Positions 35,901 through 46,100 of a stretch of DNA of 64,000 bases are shown one piece after another; the first letter of the stretch is position 1, and each line of letters starts with the position of its first letter. This DNA comes from Mercurialis annua (lineage: Eukaryota; Streptophyta; Magnoliopsida; Malpighiales; Euphorbiaceae): assembly GCF_937616625.2 (NCBI RefSeq), contig NC_065575.1, forward strand, positions 33,293,001-33,357,000, read 5' to 3'. The notes under the pieces were generated by a model. It saw only the letters and a program-made list of their open reading frames with translations, was not told the origin of the DNA and ran no database searches. Both the position numbers and the translations under genes were made by a program.

Positions 35901-38860
35901 ACAAGGCCTGCCCAAAGGACAGCTATCCGCTCCCCAACATAGACCAGTTAGTGGACTCAACAGCTTGTTATCTCCTATATAGCTTCGTAGACGCAGCGCA
36001 GGGGTATCATCAAATACCGATGGAGGAGAAGGATCAAGAGAAAACATCATTCGTCACAGACCGAGGGACATACTGTTACAAAGTCATGCCGTTTGGATTA
36101 AAGAACGCAGGAGCCACCTATCAACGTCTGGTCAACTTCATGTTCCAAGACCAGCTGGGGAGGAATGTAGAGGCCTACGTGGACGACATAATCGTGAAGA
36201 GCCTAACAGCAGAGGAACACGCCCAAGACTTAGAAGAAACCTTCAAAGTCCTGAACAAGTTCGGAATGAAACTCAACCCGGCAAAATGTGCTTTCGGTGT
36301 TAAAGCAGGAAAATTCCTAGGCTATCTGATCAGCCAACGAGGAATAGAAGCAAACCCAGAAAAAATCCAAGCAGTGATAGATATGAAGGCCCCCCAGAGT
36401 GTGAGGGACGTACAGAAGTTGAATGGCAGAGTCACGGCACTGGGACGTTTCATTTCTTCCTCAGCCAAAAAATGCCTGCCGTTTTTCAAACAACTCCGGA
36501 ACATGAAAAAATTCAAATGGGACGAAGACTGTCAAGTCGCATTCGAAGAATTAAAGGCATTCTTGACCAACCCGCCCCTACTGAGTAGGCCCGTAGCCGG
36601 GGAGAACCTGTACCTGTACTTATCGGTAGGGAGAGAGACCATCGCCTCAGTACTAGTACGGGAGGAAGAGGAGGAGCAGTGGCCGATATACTACATAAGC
36701 AGAACGCTAAAAGGGGCAGAGCTCAATTACCCAACCATAGACAAACTTGCACTGGCCGTCGTCGTAACCACCAAAAAGCTCAAGCCGTATTTCCAAGGAC
36801 ACACAGTCATAGTGCGCACAAACCAGCCTTTGAGGAAAGCATTGCACCGACCTGAGACTTCAGGACGATTGGTCAGTTGGTCAGTACAACTAGGAGAGCA
36901 CGACATCAGGTACGAGCCAAGGACAACTTTGAAAGCCCAGGCACTTGCGGACTTCGTGGCAGAGATGACAGAGAAACCATGCGACTCAACAACCGAGGAG
37001 TTGACATGGAACCTATTCGTAGACGGAGCCTCCAGTGACCAAGGAGCAGGAGCAGGTGTAGTCTTACTAGGACCTCACAAAATCGCAATTGAGTATGCAG
37101 TACACCTAAGCTTCAAGGCTACCAACAATGTGGCAGGTACAAACATGTTTTATTCATTTCTCAGACAAATATTTCTGCCATATGCTAACAATGTAGCAGA
37201 ATATGAGGCCCTCTTAACAGGACTCGAAATCGCGACTGAAGTAAAGGCAGAAAAGCTAAAAATCCATAGTGATTCCCAACTAGTCACTAGCCAGGTGCTG
37301 GGACAATTCCAAACCAAGGACCAAAACATGGCGAAATACATGGCAAGAGCAAAGGAACAACTCAAGAAGATCGAAAAAAACGGAGGACAGTGGGAAATCA
37401 TACCCATCCCCAGAGAAGAGAACACTAGAGCAGACGCAATAGCCAAGGCAGCCGCAGTGAAAAGCCAGCTATATGTATCACTCCAAATGAAGGAGGAGCG
37501 GTCAACACCAACGGTAGAGGAGCAACAAGTGTTACCAGTCGCAGTCCTAGATCCATGGATGCAACCCATAGTGGCATATTTAGCGGACAGAGTCCTACCT
37601 GAAGGACGTACCGAAGCAGCTAAGCTAGTTCGAATTTCCTCCGTCTATTCACTAATAGAAGGAGCACTGTACCGGACCTCAGCCACACACCCATGGTCTA
37701 AGTGCATATCACTAGAAGAAGGAAGCTACGTCCTTCGCGAAATCCATGAAGGAGAATGCGGAGCTCACGAGGGCGCAGCAACCTTATACAGAAAAGCGAT
37801 GTTACAGGGATTTTATTGGCCCACGATGAAAAAAGACGCTGAAGAAATGGTCAAGAAGTGCGATAAATGCCAAAGATTTGGGTCGCTCATCAGAACCCCA
37901 GCCGCTCACCAGTCAACTATTGGAAGCCCTTGGCCCTTCATGATTTGGGGAGTAGACATACTAGGACCTTTTGTCCCAGCGAGAGGACAAGTGAAGTTTA
38001 TAGTAGTCGCAGTCGACCATTTCACCAAGTGGATAGAGGTACAACCCATGAGCACAATAACAAGTAAGAAAATCCAGAAGTGGTTATCAAACGAAGTCAT
38101 GAGCAGGTATTTGGTATTTTTCATTTTTTCCTTTAAGTCAAAAGCAAAACAGAACCACACATTAACATGTCACAGGTTCGGCACTCCACATGCCCTAGTC
38201 ACAGACAACGGGAAGCAATTCGACTGCGCCAGCTTCAGAGATTTTTGCGCTGAGCTAGGAATTCTCTTAAAATTCTCCTCAGTGGCTCACCCGCAAACCA
38301 ACGGACTAACAGAGGTCACCAACCGCACCATCCTTTCTGGAATAAAGAAGAGGCTAGGAGACTTAAAAGGGAGATGGGTTGATGAGCTTTATCATGTGGT
38401 CTGGGCCTATCGAACTACCCCCAGAAAAGCAACAGGGGAAACCCCATTTCGCCTCACATATGGCACCGAAGCCGTTCTCCCAGTAGAACTGGGAATGCCA
38501 ACCTTACGAGTCCAGGTCTTAGACGAAGATCGCAATGAGGAGTCCCTAAGGCTTTGCCTGGACCTCCTCGAAGAGAGAAGACAGCAAGTAGCAATCCGAG
38601 CTGAGGCATATCGCAGACAGATGACCAAGTATCACAACGCCCGAGTCAAAGAAAGAAAATTCGAAGAAGGAGACTTAGTCCTGAAAAAGGCAGAAATTGG
38701 AAGGGGAGCCGCCGGAGTTGGAAAGTTAGAGGCCAACTGGGACGGTCCATATCGCGTAGTAGCAGTAGTCGGCAAGGGCGCATACAAAATAGCTCACCTA
38801 GATGGGACTCCATTACCTCGCACTTGGAATGTTGAAAATCTGAAGCTATACCTTCAGTAA
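32954..38860 (+). CDS. Gag-pol polyprotein, Ty3/Tat type (about 1968 residues, no internal stop)
   Basis: One open frame; the first in-frame ATG is 32954, since codons before it run into the PBS. Order by position: proline-rich N-terminus; gag capsid core (about 33960-34450); Cys/His zinc-knuckle-like segment (about 34668-34720); aspartic protease with DEGSS at about 35070 instead of the usual D-T-G; reverse transcriptase (35740-36350) with YVDD at about 36177; RT-linked RNase H-like region; archaeal-type RNase H starting LFVDGASS (about 37012); integrase HHCC zinc finger (37740-37880) and D-D-E core (D of WGVDILGP, D of TDNGKQF, E of NGLTEV); GPY-type tail (about 38735). The frame includes two intron-like insertions (37137-37199 and 38107-38175). 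It replicates the element through reverse transcription and integration in virus-like particles. Confidence 0.93.
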   Translation: MEGREEPPPPGVVVTTTGLPASSGPIIPPLIPEGGIRISVPISSGTIPATTGVAYDITPPPMMRNVQGIHPLRNTTSPWGYYTPQYQPPMTYQQQAGGWYPGYYPWSQPNQPGYPRPVQPIPFPSLDTEGTVTSAAQIPPYVPQGVPMPPLYHEAVMKSINDFQDHLIGLARDQEKFAEKQNQGVDVGTRRGKDPPVTKEKERGNAPRRGQSEPILQKEKEQLDKGPGAVPLLGDKTAQEKVAEAAARNSGRIHVIEDDKSKGTKMPGKHSKDAESHSSNKRRGADERSNIDEKIKNAMKKYQKEGKGAEEEREDEDSPLNSEIQSVRFPSRFKLPTFEPFDGTGDPKSHISKFKTIMMLQDVTDPMLCRVFPATLKASAQKWYSCLKAGSISSFSDLASAFKARFRTNIPMQKSSSDLRKCKQGEQETLKNFVERFNKEAVQIENLNHDTAIEAMKMGTKFEELRDKILMKKPTTFQDLMLIAHKYVELDEARRTLTKQQEHTKQDSSRYRGKKEEERPRTQRYGAGHRPYDFTPLNKAPVYILSWMKQNRVMFNTPRKMDPDIQRDKSKYCRFHEGYGHDTDRCWDLKREIEQLIQSGLLKKFVNDRPGDKRKGELTEKEEQNKKQKEVAGVVNVIEGGEPYSNNQKKKRNRRGSAAVFTIEREVIPEISFGPDDGHHVKGPHNDALVIEAIIRNHLVKRILVDEGSSVNLLTLEAFKEMKGSTTDLRKSSVPLVGLGGAPIRPEGTVSLYVELGNRSEGPVKKMHAQFNVVDLPLAYNSILGRPFLYQTGAVTSIRLLTLKMPTPSGIVVVRGDQEMAKECCLVTTKEDESLTIEAFPGDAVEEEESRGAEPVGVMKELHLTETKMVKVGTEVPEKVAHEITEILKKNVESFATEPTEIVGINPKVASHKLNVTPGSVPKVQKKRRFTEERQKIIADEVNILEAADFIREVFYPEWVANVVLVKKANGKYRMCVDFTDLNKACPKDSYPLPNIDQLVDSTACYLLYSFVDAAQGYHQIPMEEKDQEKTSFVTDRGTYCYKVMPFGLKNAGATYQRLVNFMFQDQLGRNVEAYVDDIIVKSLTAEEHAQDLEETFKVLNKFGMKLNPAKCAFGVKAGKFLGYLISQRGIEANPEKIQAVIDMKAPQSVRDVQKLNGRVTALGRFISSSAKKCLPFFKQLRNMKKFKWDEDCQVAFEELKAFLTNPPLLSRPVAGENLYLYLSVGRETIASVLVREEEEEQWPIYYISRTLKGAELNYPTIDKLALAVVVTTKKLKPYFQGHTVIVRTNQPLRKALHRPETSGRLVSWSVQLGEHDIRYEPRTTLKAQALADFVAEMTEKPCDSTTEELTWNLFVDGASSDQGAGAGVVLLGPHKIAIEYAVHLSFKATNNVAGTNMFYSFLRQIFLPYANNVAEYEALLTGLEIATEVKAEKLKIHSDSQLVTSQVLGQFQTKDQNMAKYMARAKEQLKKIEKNGGQWEIIPIPREENTRADAIAKAAAVKSQLYVSLQMKEERSTPTVEEQQVLPVAVLDPWMQPIVAYLADRVLPEGRTEAAKLVRISSVYSLIEGALYRTSATHPWSKCISLEEGSYVLREIHEGECGAHEGAATLYRKAMLQGFYWPTMKKDAEEMVKKCDKCQRFGSLIRTPAAHQSTIGSPWPFMIWGVDILGPFVPARGQVKFIVVAVDHFTKWIEVQPMSTITSKKIQKWLSNEVMSRYLVFFIFSFKSKAKQNHTLTCHRFGTPHALVTDNGKQFDCASFRDFCAELGILLKFSSVAHPQTNGLTEVTNRTILSGIKKRLGDLKGRWVDELYHVVWAYRTTPRKATGETPFRLTYGTEAVLPVELGMPTLRVQVLDEDRNEESLRLCLDLLEERRQQVAIRAEAYRRQMTKYHNARVKERKFEEGDLVLKKAEIGRGAAGVGKLEANWDGPYRVVAVVGKGAYKIAHLDGTPLPRTWNVENLKLYLQ
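37137..37199 (+). other. Intron-like in-frame insertion in the RNase H domain
   Basis: 63 bp (21 codons), AT-rich, no in-frame stop. It starts with GTACAA after CAG and ends TGCTAACAATGTAGCAG, giving a branch-point-like TGCTAAC and a CAG acceptor. Its removal keeps frame and restores the motif that is contiguous in the sister polyprotein of element E (about 44760). Whether it is spliced cannot be told from DNA. Confidence 0.7.
38107..38175 (+). other. Intron-like in-frame insertion in the integrase core
   Basis: 69 bp (23 codons), no in-frame stop, GTATTTGG at the start, T-rich first half, CATTAAC and ATGTCACAG at the end. It lies between the first and second catalytic Asp, just before the FGTPHALVTDN segment. 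Element E's integrase (about 43880) has no insertion here, and removal keeps frame. Confidence 0.75.
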
Positions 38861-39201
38861 AAGATGTAACCACCATTCATTAATAAAGTTACTTCTTTTC
38901 TTCTCACTTTATTTAAATTTATTCATTTATGTCAGCCATATGAGTATAACCAGTAGTATGACGAAGACACAAGACGCAGCCACACATGTATAAAAAAAAA
39001 AGAGAAGAAAAGAGAGAGAGGAACGCAATCGAAGTATATGACACAATAAGACGACTCTGCAACCAGTCGCCAACACTTGAAATACGAAAATACAAATTGT
39101 TCAGTTAACCAAAAGAAGGGAGTCTACTATAAAGACTCCCCAACTACGTACAAAAGCTACCTAACAAGTAGCAAGAAAAACGAAACGGCCAAACATACGG
39201 C
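38861..39201 (+). other. Spacer between the convergent gag-pol and antisense genes of element C
   Basis: About 340 bp, AT-rich. Likely 3' ends of both transcripts; an AATAAAG-type signal lies near 38882. No other feature seen. Confidence 0.5.
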
Positions 39202-41272
39202 CTATACATCTTCCTCTGGCAGGGTCGCTCCCTCCTTTGGACCAACCGCATCTCCTACGGGAAGCAAAATGTCAATTGGGTCCACGTCACCCAGCCCTTG
39301 GTCTGAGGCACTAACTTCAGCTTCAGGGGTCAACTCAGTAGATGGCACAATCACCTCAGTCCCAGCAAGAATCTCAGAAGAAGGCGTCACTTCCTTCTTC
39401 TCAGCACCCGTGACATTCTCCTCGGACCCAATCGCATCAATAGCCCCATCATTAACTGCATCCGACGGAAGAATAGGAGAAACACTACGCCCGGCTTTCT
39501 TCGCAGCCACCTTGGCCGCAACACGCTGACCCAGCGCGCGGAGATCAATGGACAGAAACTTACTTATATCATACTCTGGGTAATCTGCACGAACAATCTT
39601 AATAACGGTAGAGCAGAAATCAGTCAAACACCCACTTACGTACACATTAGCATCCTGTTTGCTACTTCTCTGCTCCTGCAACAACTTGTCATAGGAGAGC
39701 CTCAATTCCATCAGAGCATTCTCACGATCAGAGACCTTTTTCTCCATAATTTTCAGGCGATCAGCAGCCGTCTGACTCAGCTTGGATAACCTGACCTTCT
39801 CCGCAGCCGCAGTAGCCCGAAGGGAAGCCATTTCCTTTTCATGCTTGTGGCTCAAGGACACCATCTCATCCCGGTGACGACGCATCAAAGCATTCCCTTG
39901 CAAAAGCTAACAGAACACGAAACAAATAAACAAAAACAGAAGAAAAGAAGAAAGAAAAGACAATAAGGAGAGCATTATTTCAAACCTGAAGTAAAGCGAT
40001 GTCGACCCGGTCACAGGCATCATTCTCCGAGAGATTGGTCCAGGACTCCATATCCTGAGGGAATTGGACAAACTGCGAGAAAAGAGACGCAATACCAGGA
40101 GAGGTCACAGTCACGCTGTCCACGTTTCGCTCCAACCACTCCCTGGGACTGGGGCAAGCATCTAGGTTCATTTTCAGTCGCTTGGCAGAGCCCTGTTTGG
40201 CTTTGTCACGACCATCACGGTTCTTTTTAGCAGAAGGGGCAGCCAAGGTAGCATCCATGTTTTTCTCCAACTTCACCACAGGCTTAGGAGGGAGAGAAGT
40301 AGACGCCGGAACAACACCAGTAATCACAGGGACATCTTCATCAAAGGACAATTTCAACGAATCCAGATAGTTCTCACCCATATCTGCAGTTGCCGAAAAA
40401 CAAACAAATCAAAAGACGAATAAACATCAAGTAGAAGGAAATAAGATAAATTGAAGCATACCATGAGAGGCAGTCAGATCTACATAAGATCCAGTAGGAG
40501 AATTACGGCAAGATTGAGATAGGGTACCCTCACTCTCTAAAGGACCCTCAGTCACAGCACGAAGGGGCAACTCAAGATGAGGAAACTCTCGCAGAAGGTA
40601 TTTATCTACTAGATCGCAACAATCGTACATACAACTTTTGGCATCATCAATAAGAGATTCTACTACCTCCAACTCAGTAGCAGAAAGGGGAGAGAAAGCC
40701 AACGAGGCTGCATCATCAACCCACTCGGTAGGAAAATCAACAAAAGCTTCATCATGACTGACAACGAAAAAGGACCGTTGCCAGCGTTTAGTGATCTTAG
40801 GAAGACCTTCAACTACCCTCTTACCCCTATGGGCAACTAAACGAACGTAAAACTCATTGTTGCGACGAGACACGAAGAACAGTTGGCTAAGGAGACCTAG
40901 AGAAGGGACTAAGCCCCGTTCGTGAGACAACTCAACGAAGCAACAAAGGGTCCTAATGGCGTTAGGGTGGATTTGAACCAGAGGAACTTGATAGTCCACA
41001 ATAAAGGCTTTGATCAGAGGATCCAAAGGAAAACGCAAGCCACAACGCAATTGCTCTTTATAAACAATAACCTTGCCGTCACCGACGAAGGTGTTAGCAG
41101 CAACTCGAGAACCGCAGACAGAAAGAGAATAGCTAAGAGGAATACCATACTCTTCACGGAATTCAGCCAAAACCTCTTTATCAACATTGGAAGTAAAAGT
41201 ATCAAGAGAATTTCTATACTCAACAGCCGTACCAGAGGAAGGAAGAGAGATAGAAGACCTAGTCCGAGGCAT
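39202..41272 (-). CDS. Antisense spliced gene of element C (three exons, about 637 residues)
   Basis: Exons on the minus strand: 41272-40462, 40383-39986, 39906-39202, with consensus joins (CATG|GTATGC, CTGCAG|AT; CTTCAG|GTTTGA, GTTAG|CT). Total 1914 nt, in frame, ending in a stop. Exon 1 matches the plant 'putative gypsy type transposon' domain (Transposase_28, PF04195, by memory), with the pattern IHPNAIRTLCCFVELSHERG. Exon 2 is basic and low in complexity. Exon 3 begins with a long coiled coil, then a conserved globular stretch and an acidic tail. Such antisense genes are known from Tat-lineage elements; the protein's function is not known. Element E has the same gene and exon layout. Confidence 0.8.
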
Positions 41273-41698
41273 TGAATCAATTACACTATTAATAAAGCAG
41301 ATAAAAGAGATTTACCTGATAAAAGGAGGAAGAAAACACCCAAAGATTGAAGGAAATGAAGCCGAAGCAAGAGCGGATCAGAGGAGGAAGAAGGAGCAGT
41401 TAAAAGAATAAAAGAAAAAGGGAAATTTGAAAAAAAGAATTTAAAGAAGTAACTAGAGAACCGTTAAGCGGTTACCTGCGTGAAACGTGGCGACAGGCGG
41501 AAGTCCAGGGGATTTCAAATGATCACAAATTTTGAAATTTAAAAATTTCAAACCAGCTCCATGAGCGCCCAAGTAAAAACAACGGGCTGGGCCTAGGTAA
41601 CTTTCTTAAAGCAAGCGCGCCGAAAACCAAGCCCGACTAAGTAACGGCCCCAACAAGCAGTCGCACAAACAAGCATAAATACTTGACAGAACTGTTTT

Positions 41699-41712
41699 TC
41701 GGGAGGGACTAA
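41699..41712 (+). other. Polypurine tract, element C
   Basis: TCGGGAGGGACTAA precedes the right LTR. Element E has a similar GTGGGGGGGCTAA before its right LTR. Confidence 0.65.
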
Positions 41713-42133
41713 TGATGGATAAAGGACCAGAACAAGGGATAAGACTCACTACAACGACCCTGAATATGGACCCAGAGGCTGATCTATTCAGGTCCCTGAC
41801 CCAGTACGCAGCTATAACAGCTAAAGATATCAAGATAACACCGAAATCCCTTAAGATCAGGGATAGAGACGAATCTCAAAGAGATAACTGAGACTAATAG
41901 AGAAACAATCCCATTATGATACAAAGACTATACAATATATATATAGACGAAGCCTAAGCCAGGTAACTCTCAGATTCACTTCTCATCATTACTTTCGCTG
42001 ACACCTCACCAGAGACTGACTTAGGCATCGGAGGGTGTTCGAGCCAACACCGGCTCGAATCCTTCTAACCTGTTGATCTTAGCAGGTGGGAGCTCAGCGA
42101 CAATAGTGACAAAGACGATCATCAAAACCATCA
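41713..42133 (+). repeat. Element C right LTR (421 bp)
   Basis: Same length as the left LTR and, by eye, the same sequence throughout. Followed by the target duplication GTTAG. Confidence 0.95.
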
Positions 42134-42138
42134 GTTAG

Positions 42139-42302
42139 TTAAAAGTACAGCCGTTATATTGCCAAATTTTTGAAAACGAAATACTTAAAATGATTTATAA
42201 ACGCGAAAAATTTTCAAGTAAATTTTAGGCTTGCTACGGGTTTTGGAACCAAAATTCCCATTCCCTAGCGCCGGTCGCGGCTCGAGAAATCGGGTCGTGA
42301 CA
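42139..42302 (+). repeat. Element A 3' LTR, end segment
   Basis: Matches 24575-24726 of the 5' LTR, plus a short extra segment AACGAAATACTTAA that the 5' copy lacks. Ends GGGTCGTGACA, followed by the A target duplication GCCGA. Confidence 0.9.
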
Positions 42303-42860
42303 GCCGAGTCACAGAAGATCCATTCTCAGGTGATACCGGACTCCCGATGAAGACCTGAATATATGAGGAAGGCGGCTGAATCCCTTGAGATCCGCCGATA
42401 CACCAGTGAAGACCGAATCCCTTAGAATCCGCCCAAAGCGCGTTAACCTGGGATTCGGATAGATCGCCATGATCTACTATAATATCTCGAAGTATCTTCC
42501 CATTTGGATACAATCTCCAACATGGAAAGATAAGCTATATATTAGGAAGACGTTCCTAAATAGGACTCATGTCTGAATAAGGTAGATCACGATAATCAGG
42601 GTGAATCCCTACAAAATAGCTCGATCCCTACAAAGTAGGATTCATTTTTACCTACTATGACTCTACAAGGTATGCATTCATCTATTATAAAAGGAGCATG
42701 AGGTATGCCTAGAATCACAATTACATTCATATACTCAAAACGCTGCTCAAAGCTCTAAACTGACTTTAGCATCGGAGAGTTAATCGGACCACCATCGTCC
42801 GGTTAACTTCTACCCTGTTTTGCAGGTCTCATTCACCGGTTCAGAAGGCAGACTCCATCA
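42303..42860 (+). repeat. Element E left LTR, main segment
   Basis: Continues the LTR begun at 11790 and ends with a complete LTR terminus (GACTCCATCA). A TATAAAAGG box lies at 42686-42694. No PBS follows; the next bases are ATAAT and then an inverted pol end. Confidence 0.9.
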
Positions 42861-43187
42861 ATAATGATCTTTTTTGACCATTGGTCTTCTTTCTTTTTAT
42901 TTTATTTCTGGAGTTAATCTAAACTCATGCTTTATTTTTAGAAGTTAGTTTAAACTTCTTTGATGTATGATCGCGAAACCAGATTGGTTCGGTTGTGTGA
43001 ATTTTTTGTAGGTCCGATTGGATCCTTTAATTTTATTCTGACTCAGACAAGTTTAGATTGTTTTTAACTAAGATTCAAACGATAAATTGTATATATCGAT
43101 TTGGGACTCAAACGAGCCTTTAAAATTTTATATCTTAACGCCGAATCTGCTTTTATTTCAAAAACGGAAATGAGTACATGCCACGAA
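42861..43187 (-). other. 3' non-coding region after the inverted E pol
   Basis: AT-rich sequence lying, on the minus strand, downstream of integrase. It starts on the plus strand with ATAAT, the reverse complement of ATTAT at 47733-47737. Confidence 0.6.
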
Positions 43188-46100
43188 CTAGTCTATTGGT
43201 AATACTTTATTAGATGCTCTACATTCTAATATCTGGGTACCATGGATCCGGTCATTGTTTTCAATTTGTATGCGCCTTTGCCAGTAGCTTCTTCTACTAC
43301 GTAGGGGCCTTCCCAGTTTACTTGCATTTTCTTTACTCCTGCGTTTCCTCTGCCGATTTCCGTGTTTCGTAGGACTAGATCGCCTATTTGAAATTCTCTC
43401 GAATTTATTCTCTTGTTGTGGTATCCTGCAGCTTGTTTCTTGTAACGCTGCAGCTTGGATTACTGCTTCATTTCTTCTTTCCTCCAGTAGGTCTAGACAT
43501 AGCCTTGTTCTAGCCTCGTTGGTTTCTTCTTCTAGGTAGTTCACCCTGATGCTGGGTATGCCAATTTCCACCGGGATCACCGCTTCAGTACCATAGGCGA
43601 GTCGGAAGGGTGTCTCGCCCGTTCCTTTCCTAGGCGTCGTTCTGTATGCCCATAGAACCCTGTAAAGTTCTTCAGCCCAGTTCTCTTTATACTGAGCTAG
43701 CCTCTTTTTTATTCCTTGTGCTATAGTTCGATTGGTAACTTCAGTCATTCCATTTGCTTGAGGATGTGCCACCGATGTAAATTTCAAGTTAATCATTAGC
43801 CCTTTGCAAAATTCCTTGAATCGCTTGCAGTCGAATTGTTTTCCGTTGTCCGCTATTACTGTGTGAGGTATGCCGAATCGACATATCGCTTCATTCTTGA
43901 AGAACACTTCTACTCTGGCTGCAGTTATGGTTGCGACCGGCGCCACTTCAACCCATTTGTGAAGTGTTCGATTGCGACGATCAGGAACTTCAATTGATTT
44001 TTTCCCGTTTAGAATGGTCCAACTATATCGATTCCCCATGTGGCGAATGGCCAAGGGCTCTCCAGTGATCCTTGGGGTACTGCTGGCTAACGGCTGACAT
44101 TGTCATGTCTTTGGCATTTGTCACATTTCTTTACTAATACTTTTGCGTCTTCCTTGATGGTCGGCCAGTAGTACCCTTGGAGCATTGTTTTTCTTGCTAT
44201 GGTGATCGCTCCTTCATGTGCCCCGCATATTCCTTCGTGGATTTCTTTTAGGATGGAGCCTCCTGTTTGGGGCGAGACACATCTTGACCAAGGATGAGTT
44301 AAGGAGGTTCGGTAGAGAACTCCGTTATGATATGAATAGTTGGCGGATTTTGGGATGACTCGGATGGCTTTGACATTGTCAGTTGGCAATTCGTCGCGGT
44401 CTAGGTATTTGATCAGCGGGGTCATCCAAGAATCAGCTTCCTCGATCGCCATGACTTCTGTTTCTTTGGTGCTTGGTGATTCGAGGGTTTCCTTCAACTG
44501 CATTTTTGTGAATAGGTCTCCTAATTCGGATGCTGATTTGGCGATGGCGTCAGCTTCAGTATTTTTTTCTCTTGGGATTTGAATGATTTCCCACTGTTCT
44601 CCCTGCGCTTCAAGTTGTCGAAGTTGCGTCATGACTTTTTTCAGATATTTGATCATTCCAGCCTCCTTGACTTGATATTCTCCTTTGACTTGATTTACTA
44701 CCAGCTGAGAGTCGCTGTAGATTTTTAGAATTTCCGTTCTTATCTCCAGTGCTAGGCCGAGGCTTGTAATCAAGGCTTCGTATTTGGCCACGTTATTGCT
44801 GGCAGCAAATTGAATGTTCACTCCGTACTCGATTTTGACTTTCTCGGGTCCTTTGAGGATGGCTCCTGCTCCGGCTCCTTTTTCGTTTGAGGCTCCACCT
44901 ACGTGGAGTTCCCATATTAGCTCTGGTTTAGGCTGCTTGGTTTCGCCAGGAGTTATTTCTGCTACGAAGTCCGCCAAGGCCTGCGCTTTAAGAGTTGGGC
45001 GGGGTTCTTATCTTATGTCATGTTCGCTGAGCTTGATGGACCAATGGACCAGTCTTCCAGACGTTTCTGGTCTTTAGATTGCCTTTCGCAATAGTTGATT
45101 TGTTCTCACTACCACGTTATGGCTCTAGAAGTAGTACTTTAGCTTTTTAGCCGTGGTTACTACAGCAGGTGCCATTTTTTCGATCTCGGGGTATCTTGTT
45201 TCTGCGCCTTTGAGGAGTCGGCTGATGTAGTAGATTGGCTTCATCTCGCCATCTTCTTCCCTTACTAGCACTGTTCCGATAGTTTTTTTCGTAGTGCAGA
45301 TGTATTAGTATAGCGTCTCTCCCCTCAGCGGTCTGCTAAGTAATGGGGGGGTGACCAGGAACTTCTTCAGTTCTTCGAATGCTTCATCGCAGTCTTTGTT
45401 CCATTCGAAATTTTGCGTTCCTTTGAGGGCTTTGAAGAAAGGCAAACATCTTTTTGCTGAATAGGACATAAATCTACCGAGTGCTGTGATTCGCCCATTG
45501 AGTTTTTGGACTTCGTTTATGTTTCTTGGTGTCTTTATGTCCATAATTGCTTTGATCTTTTATGGGTTTGCTTCTATTCCTCTTTGGGATATCATGAATC
45601 CCAGGAATTTTCCTCCTTGTACACCGAATGTGCATTTGTCCGGGTTCAGCTTCATCCCGAATTTGTTTAGTATGTTAAATGTCTCCTCCAAGTCTTTCGC
45701 ATGAGTTTCTTCGTTCTCGCTCTTGATGATCAAGTCATCCACGTACACCTGGACTCGCTTCCCTATTTCATCTTTGAACATGAAGTTCATGAGCCTTTTA
45801 TACGTTGCTCCAGCGTTTTTCAACCCGAAGGGCATCGACGTATAGCAGTAGGTTCATGCCTTCGTGATAAACGATGTTTTCTCCTGGTCTTGTTCTTTCA
45901 TTTGGATATGGTGATAGCCTTGGGCTGCATCTGCTAGGCTATACATTGCGTGTCCGGAAGTAGAATCCACGAGTTGACCGATGTCAGGCAGTGGGTAACT
46001 ATCTTTGGGGCACGCCTTGTTTTAATCGGTATAGTCCACGCACATTCTGTTTTTTCCATTGGCTTTCTTTACGATCACTACATTCGCCACCCATTCGGGG

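Larger units (their letters stand above)
32466..42133 (+). mobile_element. Element C: complete, young Tat/Retand-like Ty3 retrotransposon with antisense gene
   Basis: 9668 bp, LTRs 32466-32886 and 41713-42133 (421 bp each), flanked by the 5-bp duplication GTTAG (32461-32465 and 42134-42138). Order: LTR, PBS, gag-protease-RT-RNase H-integrase on plus, antisense gene on minus, polypurine tract, LTR. I see no difference between the LTRs, so insertion is very recent. An archaeal-type RNase H after the RT region and the antisense gene place it near the Tat (Retand/Grande-type) lineage. It interrupts the 3' LTR of element A. Confidence 0.93.
11830..42302 (+). mobile_element. Element A: long-LTR non-autonomous (gag-only) retrotransposon
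   Basis: Begins TGTAATACCCC and ends GGGTCGTGACA, flanked by the 5-bp duplication GCCGA at 11825-11829 and 42303-42307. The 5' LTR is 11830-12268 plus 22468-24726; the 3' LTR is 28858-32465 plus 42139-42302 (about 3.77 kb). The internal region, 24727-28857, has an initiator-Met-type PBS, a gag reading frame with one stop, about 3 kb of non-coding sequence with a MITE, and a polypurine tract. No protease, reverse transcriptase or integrase is present. B and C are nested in its two LTRs. The design resembles elements described as TR-GAG or large retrotransposon derivatives. Confidence 0.9.
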
